Position numbers and translations under genes: made by a program. 64,000 bases of DNA from Lindgomyces ingoldianus (lineage: Eukaryota; Ascomycota; Dothideomycetes; Pleosporales; Lindgomycetaceae), in assembly GCF_010093535.1 (NCBI RefSeq), contig NW_022985163.1:706666-770665 (forward strand), read 5' to 3'. The number at the start of each line of letters is the position of its first letter. The first letter of the stretch is position 1. Below the pieces are notes generated by a model. The model saw nothing but the letters and a program-made list of their open reading frames with translations, did no database searches and was not told the DNA's origin. Shown in pieces: positions 1 to 10,332 of the stretch.

Positions 1-1
1 G

Positions 2-889
2 CATATGACTAAGGAGATGCTTCGACTATCTGAAGAGGCTTCAAGGGTTATCATGTTTACGATCTGTGCAGGAGGTGTGATGTGAGTCTCTTTCCCCTGA
101 TATGCCTGACCTCGAGGACTAATGCGCTTCCTAGGGGCACAGCATTCATACTCGTAATGCTGTTTTCCTTGACGGATCTGGAGACTATGCTGAATATCTC
201 AACCCATATGCGGATTACGGAGATAATATTTCAAGCAACGAATAACCGCGGGGCTACTGTGGTGTTGGCGGTACTGCTGGGAATGTGCTTTCTTGATGGA
301 ACAATAGGATGTATTACAAGTGTAAGTCGAAGGTTGTATGCTATAGCGAGAGACAAGAGGATAGTGTTTCCCAGTTTGTAAGTTCACTCGCAAATCCCCA
401 GAACCATCTTAAACAGAACTTTCCAGTGATAATTGGCATATTCTAGTTTCAGATGCTTTAGAAAAGGTCATGATGTTCCCTTCGCAGCAATCATGCTGTG
501 CTTCTTCTTCAACCTCTGCTTTGGCCTACTCTATCTCGGTTCGTCCACTTACCCTCCAGTTTCAGGGTGGCAATTAATTTCGTGCATAGGACCCAGCGTA
601 GCCTTCCCCGCCTACCCCTCAACGTCTCGTACACTGTCTCCATCACCATACGAGGCCGCGACATCCTCGCCCAACCAAACCCTTTCTACACCCTTTAAAC
701 TGGGCCGATGGGGAGCACTGTAGTTGGATTGTGGTTATTTTCGTAACTATTACGTCTGTGCTTTCATGCTGTCCGCTGGGGCTCCTGACATCGACGTCGA
801 CGATGAATTATGTGTCTACAGTCTTGAGCATATTTTTCGTGCTGATGGTGGTTTATTGGTGGATTTTCGGGAGATGTTTTGGGGGGTAG
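2..889 (+). pseudogene. Decayed choline/amino-acid (APC) permease, 3' part only
   Basis: The C-terminal half of a fungal APC-superfamily permease (choline/GABA permease type). The window opens inside the gene at HMTKEMLRLSEEASRV, the usual helix-linker of this family. Introns 82-134 and 378-452 still splice cleanly, giving exons 2-81, 135-377 and 453 onward with the family segments SRRLYAIARDKR and DVPFAAI. After YLGSS (about 545) the frame breaks: NVSYTVSITIRGRD lies in a second frame, FKLGRWGAL in the first, and the final transmembrane region with MNYVSTVL and YWWIFGR in a third, ending with TAG at 887-889. At least three frame changes are needed, so this is a pseudogene unless the sequence has errors. 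Base composition is normal, so RIP was not the cause. The 5' part lies outside the window, so the substrate cannot be inferred. Confidence 0.8.
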
Positions 890-1130
890 GTGAGTTTTCT
901 TGATGATGAATTCACTGCCTTGGTGGATAGGTGCTGATTTGGGGATATAAAATTTGGAGCTTATCATGGAGATTATAGTGTTAGCGAAAAGCATAAGGAT
1001 TCCTCGTCGTAAGTTAAAAGGAAGGCAGGTAGGTATTGCAAGGCAGTCATCAATACCAAGCGCACTCCGGCTCGGGCCGAATACTTTCAAGAGTCAAATC
1101 CATCCTGGCTTCAACAGGCAACCGACCCTA

Positions 1131-1171
1131 CCATGTTTTAGCGCGTAATGCACGGCCTCGCGTAATGCACG
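1131..1171 (+). repeat. Left terminal inverted repeat of the Fot1-like element
   Basis: Matches the reverse complement of 3206-3246 at 38 of 41 positions. It contains an internal direct repeat: CGTAATGCACG occurs at 1144-1154 and again at 1161-1171. Two of the three differences are C/T and one is A/G, as RIP would produce. Confidence 0.9.
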
Positions 1172-2640
1172 ATTTTAGCAATCCGCGCCTTTTACTTTTA
1201 AAGCTCTAGAGACTTACACAAATTATAAATTATATAAATTTTTTATTATAATACTAATTAAATGCTATAGATTCTATTCTTAGCAATAATTTATATATAA
1301 TACCTTATAAGGAGGTTAATTTACCTGCTATGTTAAGTTCTGCCTAATGCTAGCTCTCTTTTTTTATTTAATGCTGCATTATTATTAAAATCCTCTAGTG
1401 TACTAGCAATAGGCGTAGGAGCTTTCTGCTTGCCTTTTATTACCTACTAGAGGTTATTTTTAAGCTGTTAATTAACCTGCTAGGTAAGCTCTACCTTCTT
1501 TTATTAAGCTACTTTTATTTTAAGCTCCTACAGGTAAGCTTTCTTTGCTATTACTACTTTATACTTTTTTTTTTTAACTATGTGCGCTTTTTTAGCTTTT
1601 TTTACTTTTTTACACTTTACCTTTTTTTATTTTTAAAGCTGTAGAGCTTCTTTTTTAGCATCTTTTTATGCCTAATAATTATATGCTTTTTAGACTTTAT
1701 TTAGGGACTAGAAGGTTACACTACTATAATATTTTAAAGGTGCTTTTAGTAGAAAAGGCTTACTACGCTAGCAGCGCTTCTTCTTATTAATTAGCGCATT
1801 TTTAACCTGCTTAAGCTTACGCTAGAGAAAAATGTAATATACTAAGAATAACTAAACAGTCTTCTTAAGCTCTTATATATTTTTTTTTATAAAAATTACT
1901 AATAACCTTGTCTAAAAGGCCTTTAACTCTTTTTTAATTCTTTACACTAAGCGCTAAGCTAGTGCTTTTACTAAAGAATAGTTGCTTTTTTTACTTATAG
2001 CAAAATTAATTTAAAACTACTTATAGCTTAAATAGTAATAAACTAGTTACTTTAAAAGCACTAAGAATAGTTTTATGCTTAAAAAATGTTTTTTAGGCTT
2101 TATTAAACATGCTATAAAAGTTTTTTTTTTTAATTAATAATAGTTCTTAGCATCTATTTATAAAGCTAGCTAGCTTAGCTAAGTAGGCTAATAAAAAAAG
2201 TTTAAACATGCAGACATTAAGAGGCTGTAGTGTATAGGTTACATGTAGTAGGTATACAGCTAGAAGGATTTTATTGTTGTTGTAGTACTTAATAAACTTT
2301 ATTAAAACATGCAATCTATAGCTATCTAGAAATAAAAGTTAGTACACTTATTACGCCTTTACTTTAGTCTTGTAATTAAACACATGTTTAAGCTATACTA
2401 GGCCTAGTTTATTATTTATCTAACTTATAAGTAATAAAGTAAAGAAAGTTTAATACTTAAAAAAGTTAAAATCTTATAGCTAAAAGTCTTATATATAGTT
2501 AAAAACAGCTTAGTAGATTAGCGTAGGCGTAAAAGAGCTACTATTAGTGCAGATGTAAGCTATTATTATAATCTACTTATAATTACTATTCTGTATAAGC
2601 TGCTACTTAATACCTTGCTTATACTACTATCTAGAGAAGA

Positions 2641-3157
2641 TTTACTTTATTTTTAACAGTACTCTAATTAGAAAGCCCTTTTTATTTATATTATAAGTAT
2701 GCTGTAGTTTTATGCTATATTACTTAATTTTTTTGTGTATAAGCTTAAAATATAGTAAGTACTTAAATGCTAAGTTAGCTTTGTTATACACAGCGTCTAT
2801 GCTAGATGTCTATTAAGATAATAAGTTAATAAAGTGCCTTTTAATAAATTAATTAACTTAGCTTTTACTAGCTTACTTACTACTTATTTTTATTATAAAA
2901 TTTTAAATTATCTATTTTAAAGAAGATAGACCTTTTATGTAAAGCTTATTAATATACTCTACTAGCTCTTTCTTCTACACTAGGCTAAGTAGTTGCTAAT
3001 TTTTAAGTTTCTTTGCACACAGGCAGGTAACACGTTAGTGACGCCTTAAGAGCGTAGATTAATTAACGCTATACTGCCTAGCTACTACAGCATAATTTAG
3101 TAATTCTTTAGGTTTTAGTAATTTTAGCGACTCTAAAGCGGCCTTAATACTGCCCAT
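2641..3157 (-). pseudogene. Fot1/pogo transposase relic, N-terminal part, many stops
   Basis: Read on the minus strand from ATG at 3157, one frame follows the Fot1 family for about 170 codons despite many stops: a start of MGSIKAALESL, then NYAVVARQYSV and STLLRRH (psq/CENP-B-like helix-turn-helix region), KKELVEYINKL, FIKRH and YNINKKGF. The last corresponds to the family motif YNxDEKGF that carries the first catalytic aspartate; here D-E reads N-K, which needs only G-to-A changes. The Trp of the SWV motif and the Arg before FIKRH have become TAA stops, again by G-to-A on this strand. The coding region probably continued to about 1500, but I could not follow it beyond about 2641. Confidence 0.85.
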
Positions 3158-3205
3158 ATTGGTTGAGAGAGAGGTGGTTGAAGTTTTGACAGCTTCGCGC
3201 AGAAC

Positions 3206-3246
3206 CGTGCATTACGCGAGGCCGTGCATTACACGCTAAAACACAG
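3206..3246 (-). repeat. Right terminal inverted repeat of the Fot1-like element
   Basis: Inverted partner of 1131-1171, with the same doubled GTAATGCACG unit. It is followed directly by TA (3247-3248), the presumed target-site duplication. Confidence 0.9.
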
Positions 3247-3248
3247 TA

Positions 3249-3736
3249 TACCTAGCCAAGTCCCTCCGGCACACCGTAAAAACCTGAATGAAATCCCAGA
3301 ACGCATGCACATATCTTCTGTGCTTTCTTGGTGTATCCTAGCTCAAAACGTTGTCTAAGACCTTTGAGTGGTGATATTGTCATAATTGCCAAAATGTTGC
3401 ACGCGGGACAATCCCTTGGCTGAAGCCCTATGACGTATGCGAGTGTGGGTTCCCTGCAACACATCGTCACCAGCCACAATGTTGTTGTGGATGAGATCAT
3501 CACTGCTCTATTTAATCTAAGCTAGATCTAGTGTTTGGGAAAGTTAACTGATCCCATTTGATTTATCGACCGAAGTTCTTTAGTATGTCTATCTGTCTTC
3601 GTTGTACTTCTTTTGTGGTAGAGGTTAGGTGTTAGCCATTGATCTGACTTGTATCACAGATACCCATCTATCCATCTTTTTGAAGACTCTCATCTATCTA
3701 TCTCGACTTGGGAGATTAGATACCCATTTGTGCAAT
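3249..3736. other. Intergenic, no gene seen
   Basis: Normal base composition resumes directly after the transposon. A minus-strand 83-codon ORF (3252-3503) has no recognisable motif. The right part is probably the promoter and leader of the next gene. Confidence 0.5.
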
Positions 3737-4302
3737 ATGGCCGAACCAAATAAGAACCAAAAGACGTACAAGCAAGCAGTGGGCGAGTACTACAACAAGC
3801 AATACGAGTCGTGGGTGCCGTGGGTCGAGGACCAGTATCTTAGGTGGTTCACCAAGGACAACAAAACCTCGTATGCTACGAAACGTACGCTTCTCCCCAC
3901 CACCCTCTCTTCTTCTATCCCTTCTGCTCTGGCTAGTTTGGCTGCTAACACGCCCCAGAACAACTCGACAAAACCAAAATTACCGGGATTGAGCAAGTCG
4001 ACAGTCTCCAAGACGGCGTGAACAACCTCGTCAGTGGCCAAGTTGGCAAAGGAGGACTTGCGCAACCCATCGGTGATCTCGCCTCTAAGGAAGGCATAAA
4101 CCGTGCTGAGAGGGGTGGGAAGGACGAGCAGGGTAGACCGATTGAGAGTCAAGGGCCGCTTGGAGGATATGGACAGAGTGCTGCGGATGGGGTGAAGAGT
4201 ACCGGTGGCGGTGTTGCTCAGGGGGTTACGGGAGGGGTGAAGTCGGCGGGAGGGTTCGTCGGGGGCCTGTGGGGGAAGAAGGGTGAAGAGCCGAAGAAGT
4301 GA
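3737..4302 (+). CDS. Small Gly-rich protein of unknown function
   Basis: Two exons (3737-3884, 3959-4302; intron 3885-3958, GTACGC...CAG) give 163 aa. The N-terminal 55 residues are rich in Trp and Tyr (SWVPWVEDQYLRWF), a centre reads SLQDGVNNLVSGQVGKGGL, and the C-terminal third is Gly/Lys-rich with repeated GGxxxG spacing (GGVAQGVTGGVKSAGG). There is no signal peptide and no hydrophobic span long enough for a membrane helix. The composition recalls LEA-like or glycine-zipper proteins, but I recognise no named family. The frame closes exactly across the intron and the exon 2 frame stays open to TGA at 4300-4302, which supports a real gene. It sits next to the dead transposon. Confidence 0.7.
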
Positions 4303-5103
4303 GGGGTGGGCATGGAACGTGGGAGCGAAGTTGGGAAGGGAGTTAGATTTGGGTATGGTATGGTAATCGTCGGAAGGGCTTGGATATATCCTGCAGCTTA
4401 TATTGGATCAGTTTTTAGGTCTGTTTTAGGGTGGTCGGTTGGTGCTATTATTTGAGTACTCAGTATTTGGTTTCGATGCACTCAATACCCGTTTTCGCCA
4501 TTTCAGTTTCCACAACGCTGGATTTAGATGCCAGTGTTGCGAGCATGGTATAACACTGTTGTACTGGAGCAAATACTTTGTTCTCGAGAACGTACCGCTT
4601 CAAACCCTGGATGTCGGGCATTTACCAACATTATTCACGCCTCCTCAGAGCATCCGACTATGTCTCCACCCTCATCCCTTCAATTTATGTCTTTCCGCTC
4701 AGCTTACGAGACAATATCCAAAGCATCCACGGCACTGGAGCTCATCCTCCACTTCTGGATTACCCTTTTCGATCAGCTATAATCTGATTGGCTGAATCCT
4801 GAGCTCGGATATAAGCAGCTCGGATGGCGCACCACCGACAACAACTCCCGCCCACCTTCGACCTCTCCACAGCTCCGCGGCGCTGCCCCGCGTGTGCTCC
4901 TGGGTAGATGCAGCCTTGCTTACGATCAGCCCATCGAGGTCGCTCGAGCATCGAAACTGCATTGCTTAATTGCTGCTTTTCTGTGCTGCGGAAGCACTCC
5001 GCATTTGCTTACTGTACTCACGTCTCCTTCGACTTAACATATAAACTAGGCGCTGGACTCTGAAGCAGCACATCGCAAATCATTTAATTGAATAGCACCT
5101 ATC
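4303..5103. other. Intergenic; promoter region of the dioxygenase gene
   Basis: No coding structure found. ORFs here are short and overlap on both strands. The right end carries a TATA-like sequence (separate entry). Confidence 0.5.
5039..5045 (+). promoter_or_regulatory. TATA-like element upstream of the dioxygenase
   Basis: ATATAAA lies 59 bp before the start codon at 5104, a plausible core-promoter position for a fungal gene with a short leader. Supported by position and motif only. Confidence 0.4.
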
Positions 5104-6133
5104 ATGGCCTCAAGCGGCACAGCAACGCACAAGTTCAACCCTCACTTTACCCAGACGGTTATCAATGCCACGGGTCCCAATGTCTCCCCGCGACTCCGCA
5201 AAATCACAACCAGCTTCATCCAGCACCTGCATGACTTTGCGCGGGAGAATGAAATCACCGTAGATGAATGGATGGCTGGCCTTGAGCTTGTAAGCCCTAT
5301 CCCCTGGCCTTCTCCAGAATGCCAATTAATATTTCATAGATGAACGAAGCAGGACGCATGTCCAACGATCGCCGCAATGAAGGCCAACTCCTCTGCGACA
5401 TCTTCGGGCTGGAATCGCTCGTCGACGAAATCACATACAAACTTGCGTCAGACGCGAAGGATGAGCCTACCGCAACCGCCATCCTGGGTCCGTTTTGGCG
5501 GAAAGACGCGCCCATGAAGAAAATGGGAGACACGATTGTCTCGGGTATTGAATCTACGGACCGGACGTGGATGCACGGAATTGTCACCGACTTCACAACT
5601 GGCAAGCCAGTTGAAGGTGCAGTGCTAGATGTCTGGCATACAGCGCCGAATGGGCTCTACGAGCAGCAGGACCCGAATCAACCGGATATGAATTTGCGGG
5701 GGAGGTTTACGACCGGGAAGGATGGGAAGTATAATTTCTACTGTTTGAGGCCGGTTCCGTATCCCATTCCATTTGATGGGCCAGCGGGTAGGGTAATCCA
5801 GGCGTTGGGTAGGCATCCATATCGGCCGGCGCACATACACTTTATTGTGAGTACTCCCCTTCCTCCCCTCCTCTCTGCCATCCGGTCACTAATTAGTTGC
5901 TGTAGCTCACGGCACCGGGCTACAAACCCATAGTAACCCAGATCTTCGACCGCAACAGCAAGTACATCGATGACGACGCTGTGTTCGCGGTTAAAGATTC
6001 CCTCATTGTGGACTTCAAGCCGTATCAAGCGGATCCGAAAGCGGATTTCGAACTACCGTATGACTTTAGGATGGCAACTTTTGAGGATGCGAAGAAGCAT
6101 TCAATTGTGGGCTCGAATGAAGATGGTGCCTAG
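5104..6133 (+). CDS. Intradiol ring-cleavage dioxygenase (hydroxyquinol/catechol 1,2-dioxygenase)
   Basis: Non-haem Fe(III) enzyme that opens catechol or hydroxyquinol between the two hydroxyls, feeding aromatic compounds to the 3-oxoadipate route. Exons 5104-5289, 5340-5846 and 5906-6133 (introns 50 and 59 nt) give 305 aa, normal for the family. An N-terminal helical domain (about 15-115) is followed by the dioxygenase barrel. The four expected iron ligands are visible: Tyr169 (NGLYEQQ), Tyr203 (PVPYPIP), His227 and His229 (RPAHIHF). The spacing of these residues (34, 24, 2) is close to that of characterised hydroxyquinol 1,2-dioxygenases, which I favour over catechol 1,2-dioxygenase. No signal peptide, so cytosolic. 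No other aromatic-pathway gene is nearby. The stop at 6131 is followed by a near-exact repeat of the preceding bases (GATGGTGCCTAGGAG twice). Confidence 0.92.
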
Positions 6134-6648
6134 GAGATGGTGCCTAGGAGCTGGTGCTAAGTATGGGTAAGGCTGCTTTCCGGAATACTTATAAGGTAGT
6201 TGTAAAAGCAATGAAGGAAGGCTGTAAGGCAGACTTCATTAGAGAGATACTGCCTGATCTCGCTAGCGATCCAATGAGATAATTGAACAATATGGTGTGT
6301 TTTATAGCAGAACCGGTCAAGTGACTGAACCCATCTCTCAAGGCTACAATATTTGCTTTCCGTCAAGGGGCAGATGCTGGAGCCTTCCAGCAATTTTTCT
6401 TTGTCCGTGCCCCAGGCTCACAAGAATATATAAGGATGCGGAGAACTTCAACCTCCTCTCTTGGTTTCAAAGCAATATTCATCCAAAACATTCGCGACCT
6501 TAGAGTCAAGTACACAAACCGTAAATAAACAGTCACTTTATCGTGATAGGTAATGGTTTATGTTGGTTTCCTGTCATCAGACACTATTTATTGACCATTC
6601 TCACGCTAGCCTAACCTTCGAACGTCTACTATTCCACCCTCTATTACA
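6134..6648. other. Intergenic, no gene seen
   Basis: Terminator of the dioxygenase and promoter of the next small gene. No splice-consistent ORF found. Confidence 0.5.
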
Positions 6649-6972
6649 ATGAATCAACCCACATTCCCACTAAACAATCCTCATTGTCGCCACTGCGAGT
6701 CCAATGCAGGAACAGTCCGATACATAGTTCGACCTACCAATCAAAACGGTAATGGCGGCAGGCCATATTACGCCTGTTCTAATTGCGACCAATCTAACCC
6801 CGAAGGCGGTTGGATAACCTGGGACGATAATCACGGAATTAATGCTACAAATCCGTTTTGTGACTGCGGAGTTGTGAGCCGACTAGATCAGGCTGGCGCA
6901 AATAGCACGAGGCTTGGAGCTGGAAATGTCTTTTACACTTGTGCGACAGGGGCTTGCAATTTCTACCAGTAG
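6649..6972 (+). CDS. Tiny GRF-type zinc-finger-like protein
   Basis: A single exon of 107 aa made almost wholly of two Cys-rich units. The first (about 13-63) has HCRHC, then GRPYYACSNC and a closing GGWITWDD. The second (about 69-107) has FCDCG, then GNVFYTCATGACNFYQ. The order C-x-C/G, aromatic F/YY-x-C and terminal CxFxxW/Q resembles zf-GRF domains, which bind single-stranded nucleic acid in larger DNA-repair and topoisomerase proteins. Here nothing else is attached. The second unit stops right after CNFYQ, where a GRF domain would continue with W-x-D, so it is truncated. No signal peptide. The role is unknown; the nucleic-acid link is inference from the fold only. Confidence 0.65.
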   Translation: MNQPTFPLNNPHCRHCESNAGTVRYIVRPTNQNGNGGRPYYACSNCDQSNPEGGWITWDDNHGINATNPFCDCGVVSRLDQAGANSTRLGAGNVFYTCATGACNFYQ

Positions 6973-8062
6973 GTTTGAAGATGAACTGGCAGCCGTGTTG
7001 TTTTTTATCCGTGGCTGTTTAGGAGAAGATATGTTTGAATCTAGTAGGATTCCGGTGGGTTAGTTGGTCGAAGTTGGTCAAGCTGCAATGCTGAGACTTT
7101 GAATGAGGAATTTGGAGGGATGATGAAGGGTTTGTTGCGATCTACTCTGGTTTTCCTCAGTTTCTGGGAGGAATTCAGGCTTTGCTGGCTATGATCAAAA
7201 TTTAGTTAAACCTGTCTCTGCTCTTTGCGATGTGTGACCGATCACGTGGTAGATGTTCGGAAAAGGATCCGTGCTCGAAGGGGCGGGGAAGTAGGCCTTG
7301 CATATGGGTTTTCCGGAATGGGGACTGGGTGTCTGCAAATTTGAGTAAGATGAAATTAGAACGATTCTTCCAATTCCAATGTCTCTTGAAGGGGGTAATC
7401 GATAAGTCACTTGCTGGGAGTTTGGCGTGCAGGATTGTATCGCTCAGTCTACTATCATGAGGTTCCGTGCCAAAACTAGAAGGTTGAAACCCTAATTCAC
7501 ATTTCGCTTATCTCGGAACGAACCTGCCAATCAACTGGCAAATTTTGTTTCTCGAAGATGAAACCAGCGCTTAACGTTGAGCGCGAGTATCCGCAGGAAC
7601 TATAGGTCCCCGCATCTTCAACGATCGTCGCCAACCGTGTGCAGCCGATACATGACGAACTTTGCCGAGGGATGCTGCAGTTCTGACTACATGTCATTTC
7701 GTGAACCACAGGAACGCGCCCTACCAATATGCGGATCTTTAAATTGCAGATATAACCTCTCAACAAGGAAGAAAAAACTATCTTTGTTTCTTCAGTTGAA
7801 CTTTGATCAAGATCAATCATACGAAGTTCAAGTGAGGGCATTGTGTTGAGTACAGCATCAGCACTGCACTCCTCGAGCGAGCAAGAACCGGTGTTTCCGA
7901 ATTTAGAAGGTACTTATGTGTACCATATTCATGCAGACTACAACCACTTCACTCTGCTACAAACAACAACCGTCCCCCAAACTCGTCTCAACACCAATTA
8001 CTATATCAGGCAAAGCCTCTTGGTTCGACTAGGGTTTGCACACCAAAGACTATCTGTCCATC
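6973..8062. other. Intergenic, no gene seen
   Basis: ORFs of 60-140 codons occur on both strands without splice logic or motifs. The 138-codon ORF at 7843-8259 is an accidental read-through into exon 1 of the decarboxylase in another frame. Confidence 0.5.
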
Positions 8063-10332
8063 ATGGCAAAGATCACGCTTGGGAGATACATGTGGGAAAG
8101 GTAGATTTAGAATCCTCTTCACTGCCTCCTGCTTATCTAGTTGATCTGACCTTTCTTCCAGGATACATCAGGTTGGCGTCGATACGATTTTCGTATGTGA
8201 ACACGCCCTCACACTTTCCCCGCACGTCGAGCCGCAACAATGCTGACGCCGCTCCTTAGGGTGTTCCTGGAGACTTCAACTTGCAATTCCTGGATTCAAT
8301 ATTTGAAGTCGAAGGTCTCAAATGGGGTCAGTACCTCCGATCGATCCTCAGAAACATGCTCGATAGTACTTGTAGCGAAGGAGCTGACGCGTCGAAGTTG
8401 GGAACCAGAATGAGTTGAACGCCGCATACGCTGCAGATGGCTATTCCAGGATTAAGGGGGTACCTGGTGTCTGTAAGTAATTCGTGTTCTTGTCTCATGG
8501 TGAAGGCACAAGCTAATGTAAGGATGCTTTTAGTCGTGACAACTCACGGTGTCGGTAAATATCTCCATCAGTTTGAAAGTAGATCATACGAGTGCTTACA
8601 AAGACCCTTCAGGAGAACTGAGCGCCCTGAATGGCGTCGCCGGCGGTATGTCGGAAAGGGTGAAGATGATTCATGTTGTTGGGCAAACGACAAGAGCTAT
8701 GCAGAACAACCATATGATGATCCATCATTCGATTGGCAATAAACCTGATCACCAACAATACAATAACGCATCGAGAGGACTCAGATTTGCCGCAGCGGAG
8801 TTGTGGAATATCGAGACTGCTCCTGCGGAGATTGATGTATATTTTCTCTCCCCTTATTCGCTTACCACGTCAAGCTAAGAATTTTCAGCGAGTGATACGG
8901 GAATGTTTTATTCAATCCGGACCGGTATACATCTTCCTTCCGCTAGATCTCTCTACCGAGGAAGTTTCTGTAGACTTGCTACAAACGCCAATTAACATCA
9001 AAGCCAATGTCGACACCACGGCACAAGAAGCTGCGGTCAAGGCCATCAAAGACGCTCTAGAGTTTTCAAAGAACCCCTCGATATTGATCGACGCACTAGC
9101 TCATCGATTCAATGCAGTGCCAGAGACACGTGAGCTAGTCTCGAAACTTCATGTCCCTTTCTATTCTGCAAACATGGGAAAGGGACTGGTTGATGAGACC
9201 GATGAGATGTACGTTGGGGTTTACAATGGTGAGATTAGTGCGCCTGGGGTAGCAGAGGCTTTTAAAAGCAGTGATTTAGTGGTAGTGTTGGGGTACTTGC
9301 CTGCTGATACAAATTCGGGTGGGTTTTCTAGAGAGTTGAAGAAGGAGAGGACGATTGAGATTAATCCGTTCGACGTCGTCGTAAGTTTTCCGGCCCTCTT
9401 TTGACTGACCATGTTTCAAGTATGCGTGATTAACTAGTGTTTAGGTCAAAGGCCAAACCTTCTCCAACACACACATCAAGCCCCTTCTCGCCTCCTTAAT
9501 CTCAAATCTGCCTTCTACCCCCTTCCACAACCTCTCCCTGCCGAAGCTCCCACCACCCCGCAATCCTATTGACATCGCCGCAAAACATATCACACAATCT
9601 TGGCTGTGGCCCCGGATATCCCAATTCCTGCGTCCAGGTGACATCCTCATTGGCGAAACCGGTACGACCGTCTTTGGCCTCTGTGATATTCGCTTTCCCC
9701 GCAACATTTGCTTCCAAGCTCAGATCTACTACGGCAGCATCGGTTACGCTACTGCCGCAACATTAGGCGCCGAAATCGCTCGCGTCGAGCTCGAATCCGG
9801 AAAGCACGCTTTGCTCAACGGCTCAGCGGGGACAAACGGGATCGTGTCGGAAGGCAGCTCAGGACGAACGATCCTCATCACAGGCGACGGCAGCATGGCC
9901 ATGACAATCCAAGAAATCGGAACCATGATTAAAGCAGGCATCAACCCCCTCATCATCGTCATCAACAACGCCGGCTATACAGTCGAGCGCATGATATGGG
10001 GTGCACAACAACCCTACAACGACATTGTACCTACCACATACTCCCACCTGCTCCCACTCTTCAAACATCCGCGTCCGGAGAAGAGCTTTCATCTTGCGAA
10101 AACGAAGGTTGAGTTAGATGCAGTGCTAGAGAAGGGAGAGTTGAAGAGTCCACGGGATTTACAGTTGGTGGAGATTGTAGTGGATAAGATGGATACGGCG
10201 TGGAGGCTCGGAAGTCAGTTGGCGTGGCGTGGGGAGAAGAGTAGAGAGTATTTGACGAATGAGGGGTTTGTGGATACGTATGGTGGGTGGGGGTTAGATG
10301 GGGGTAGTAACGGGACGGTGAAGTGGAGTTAG
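8063..10332 (+). CDS. Pyruvate decarboxylase-like thiamine diphosphate enzyme
   Basis: Eight exons: 8063-8100, 8162-8192, 8260-8326, 8398-8472, 8534-8554, 8613-8836, 8889-9380, 9445-10332; frame closes to 611 aa. The family decarboxylates pyruvate or larger 2-oxoacids to aldehydes. Residues essential in yeast Pdc1 are present at nearly the same numbers: Asp28 (GVPGDFNL), Glu51 (NELNAAYAADGY), His115-His116 (MIHHSIG). The cofactor motif runs from GDGS (Asp464) to NN, followed by GYTVE with Glu497 in the place of Pdc1 Glu477. Usual fungal PDCs have about 570 aa and NNDGYTIE; here it is NNAGYTVE, with an extra Gly/Ser-rich insert before GRTILITGDGS and an extended C-terminus. This suggests a paralogue, perhaps for indolepyruvate or branched-chain oxoacids, rather than the main fermentative enzyme. 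Five of the seven introns fall in the first 550 bp. Intron 3 uses a GTCAGT donor. Confidence 0.9.

Larger units (their letters stand above)
1131..3246 (-). mobile_element. RIP-inactivated Fot1/pogo-type (Tc1/mariner) DNA transposon
   Basis: A complete element of 2116 bp flanked by TA dinucleotides (1129-1130 and 3247-3248), the target duplication expected of Tc1/mariner. Terminal inverted repeats of 41 bp (38 identical) mark both ends. The interior is extremely AT-rich, depleted in CG and CA and rich in TA, which is the mark of repeat-induced point mutation. A minus-strand transposase relic is readable just inside the right end. Length, TIR, TA target and transposase all match the Fot1/Pot2 group. 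The borders are sharp: neither flank shows the same AT enrichment. The copy cannot encode transposase. Confidence 0.9.

Noticed and set aside
3252..3503. 83-codon minus-strand ORF next to the transposon
   Set aside because: No motif, no splice partner and overlap with the promoter side of a supported gene.
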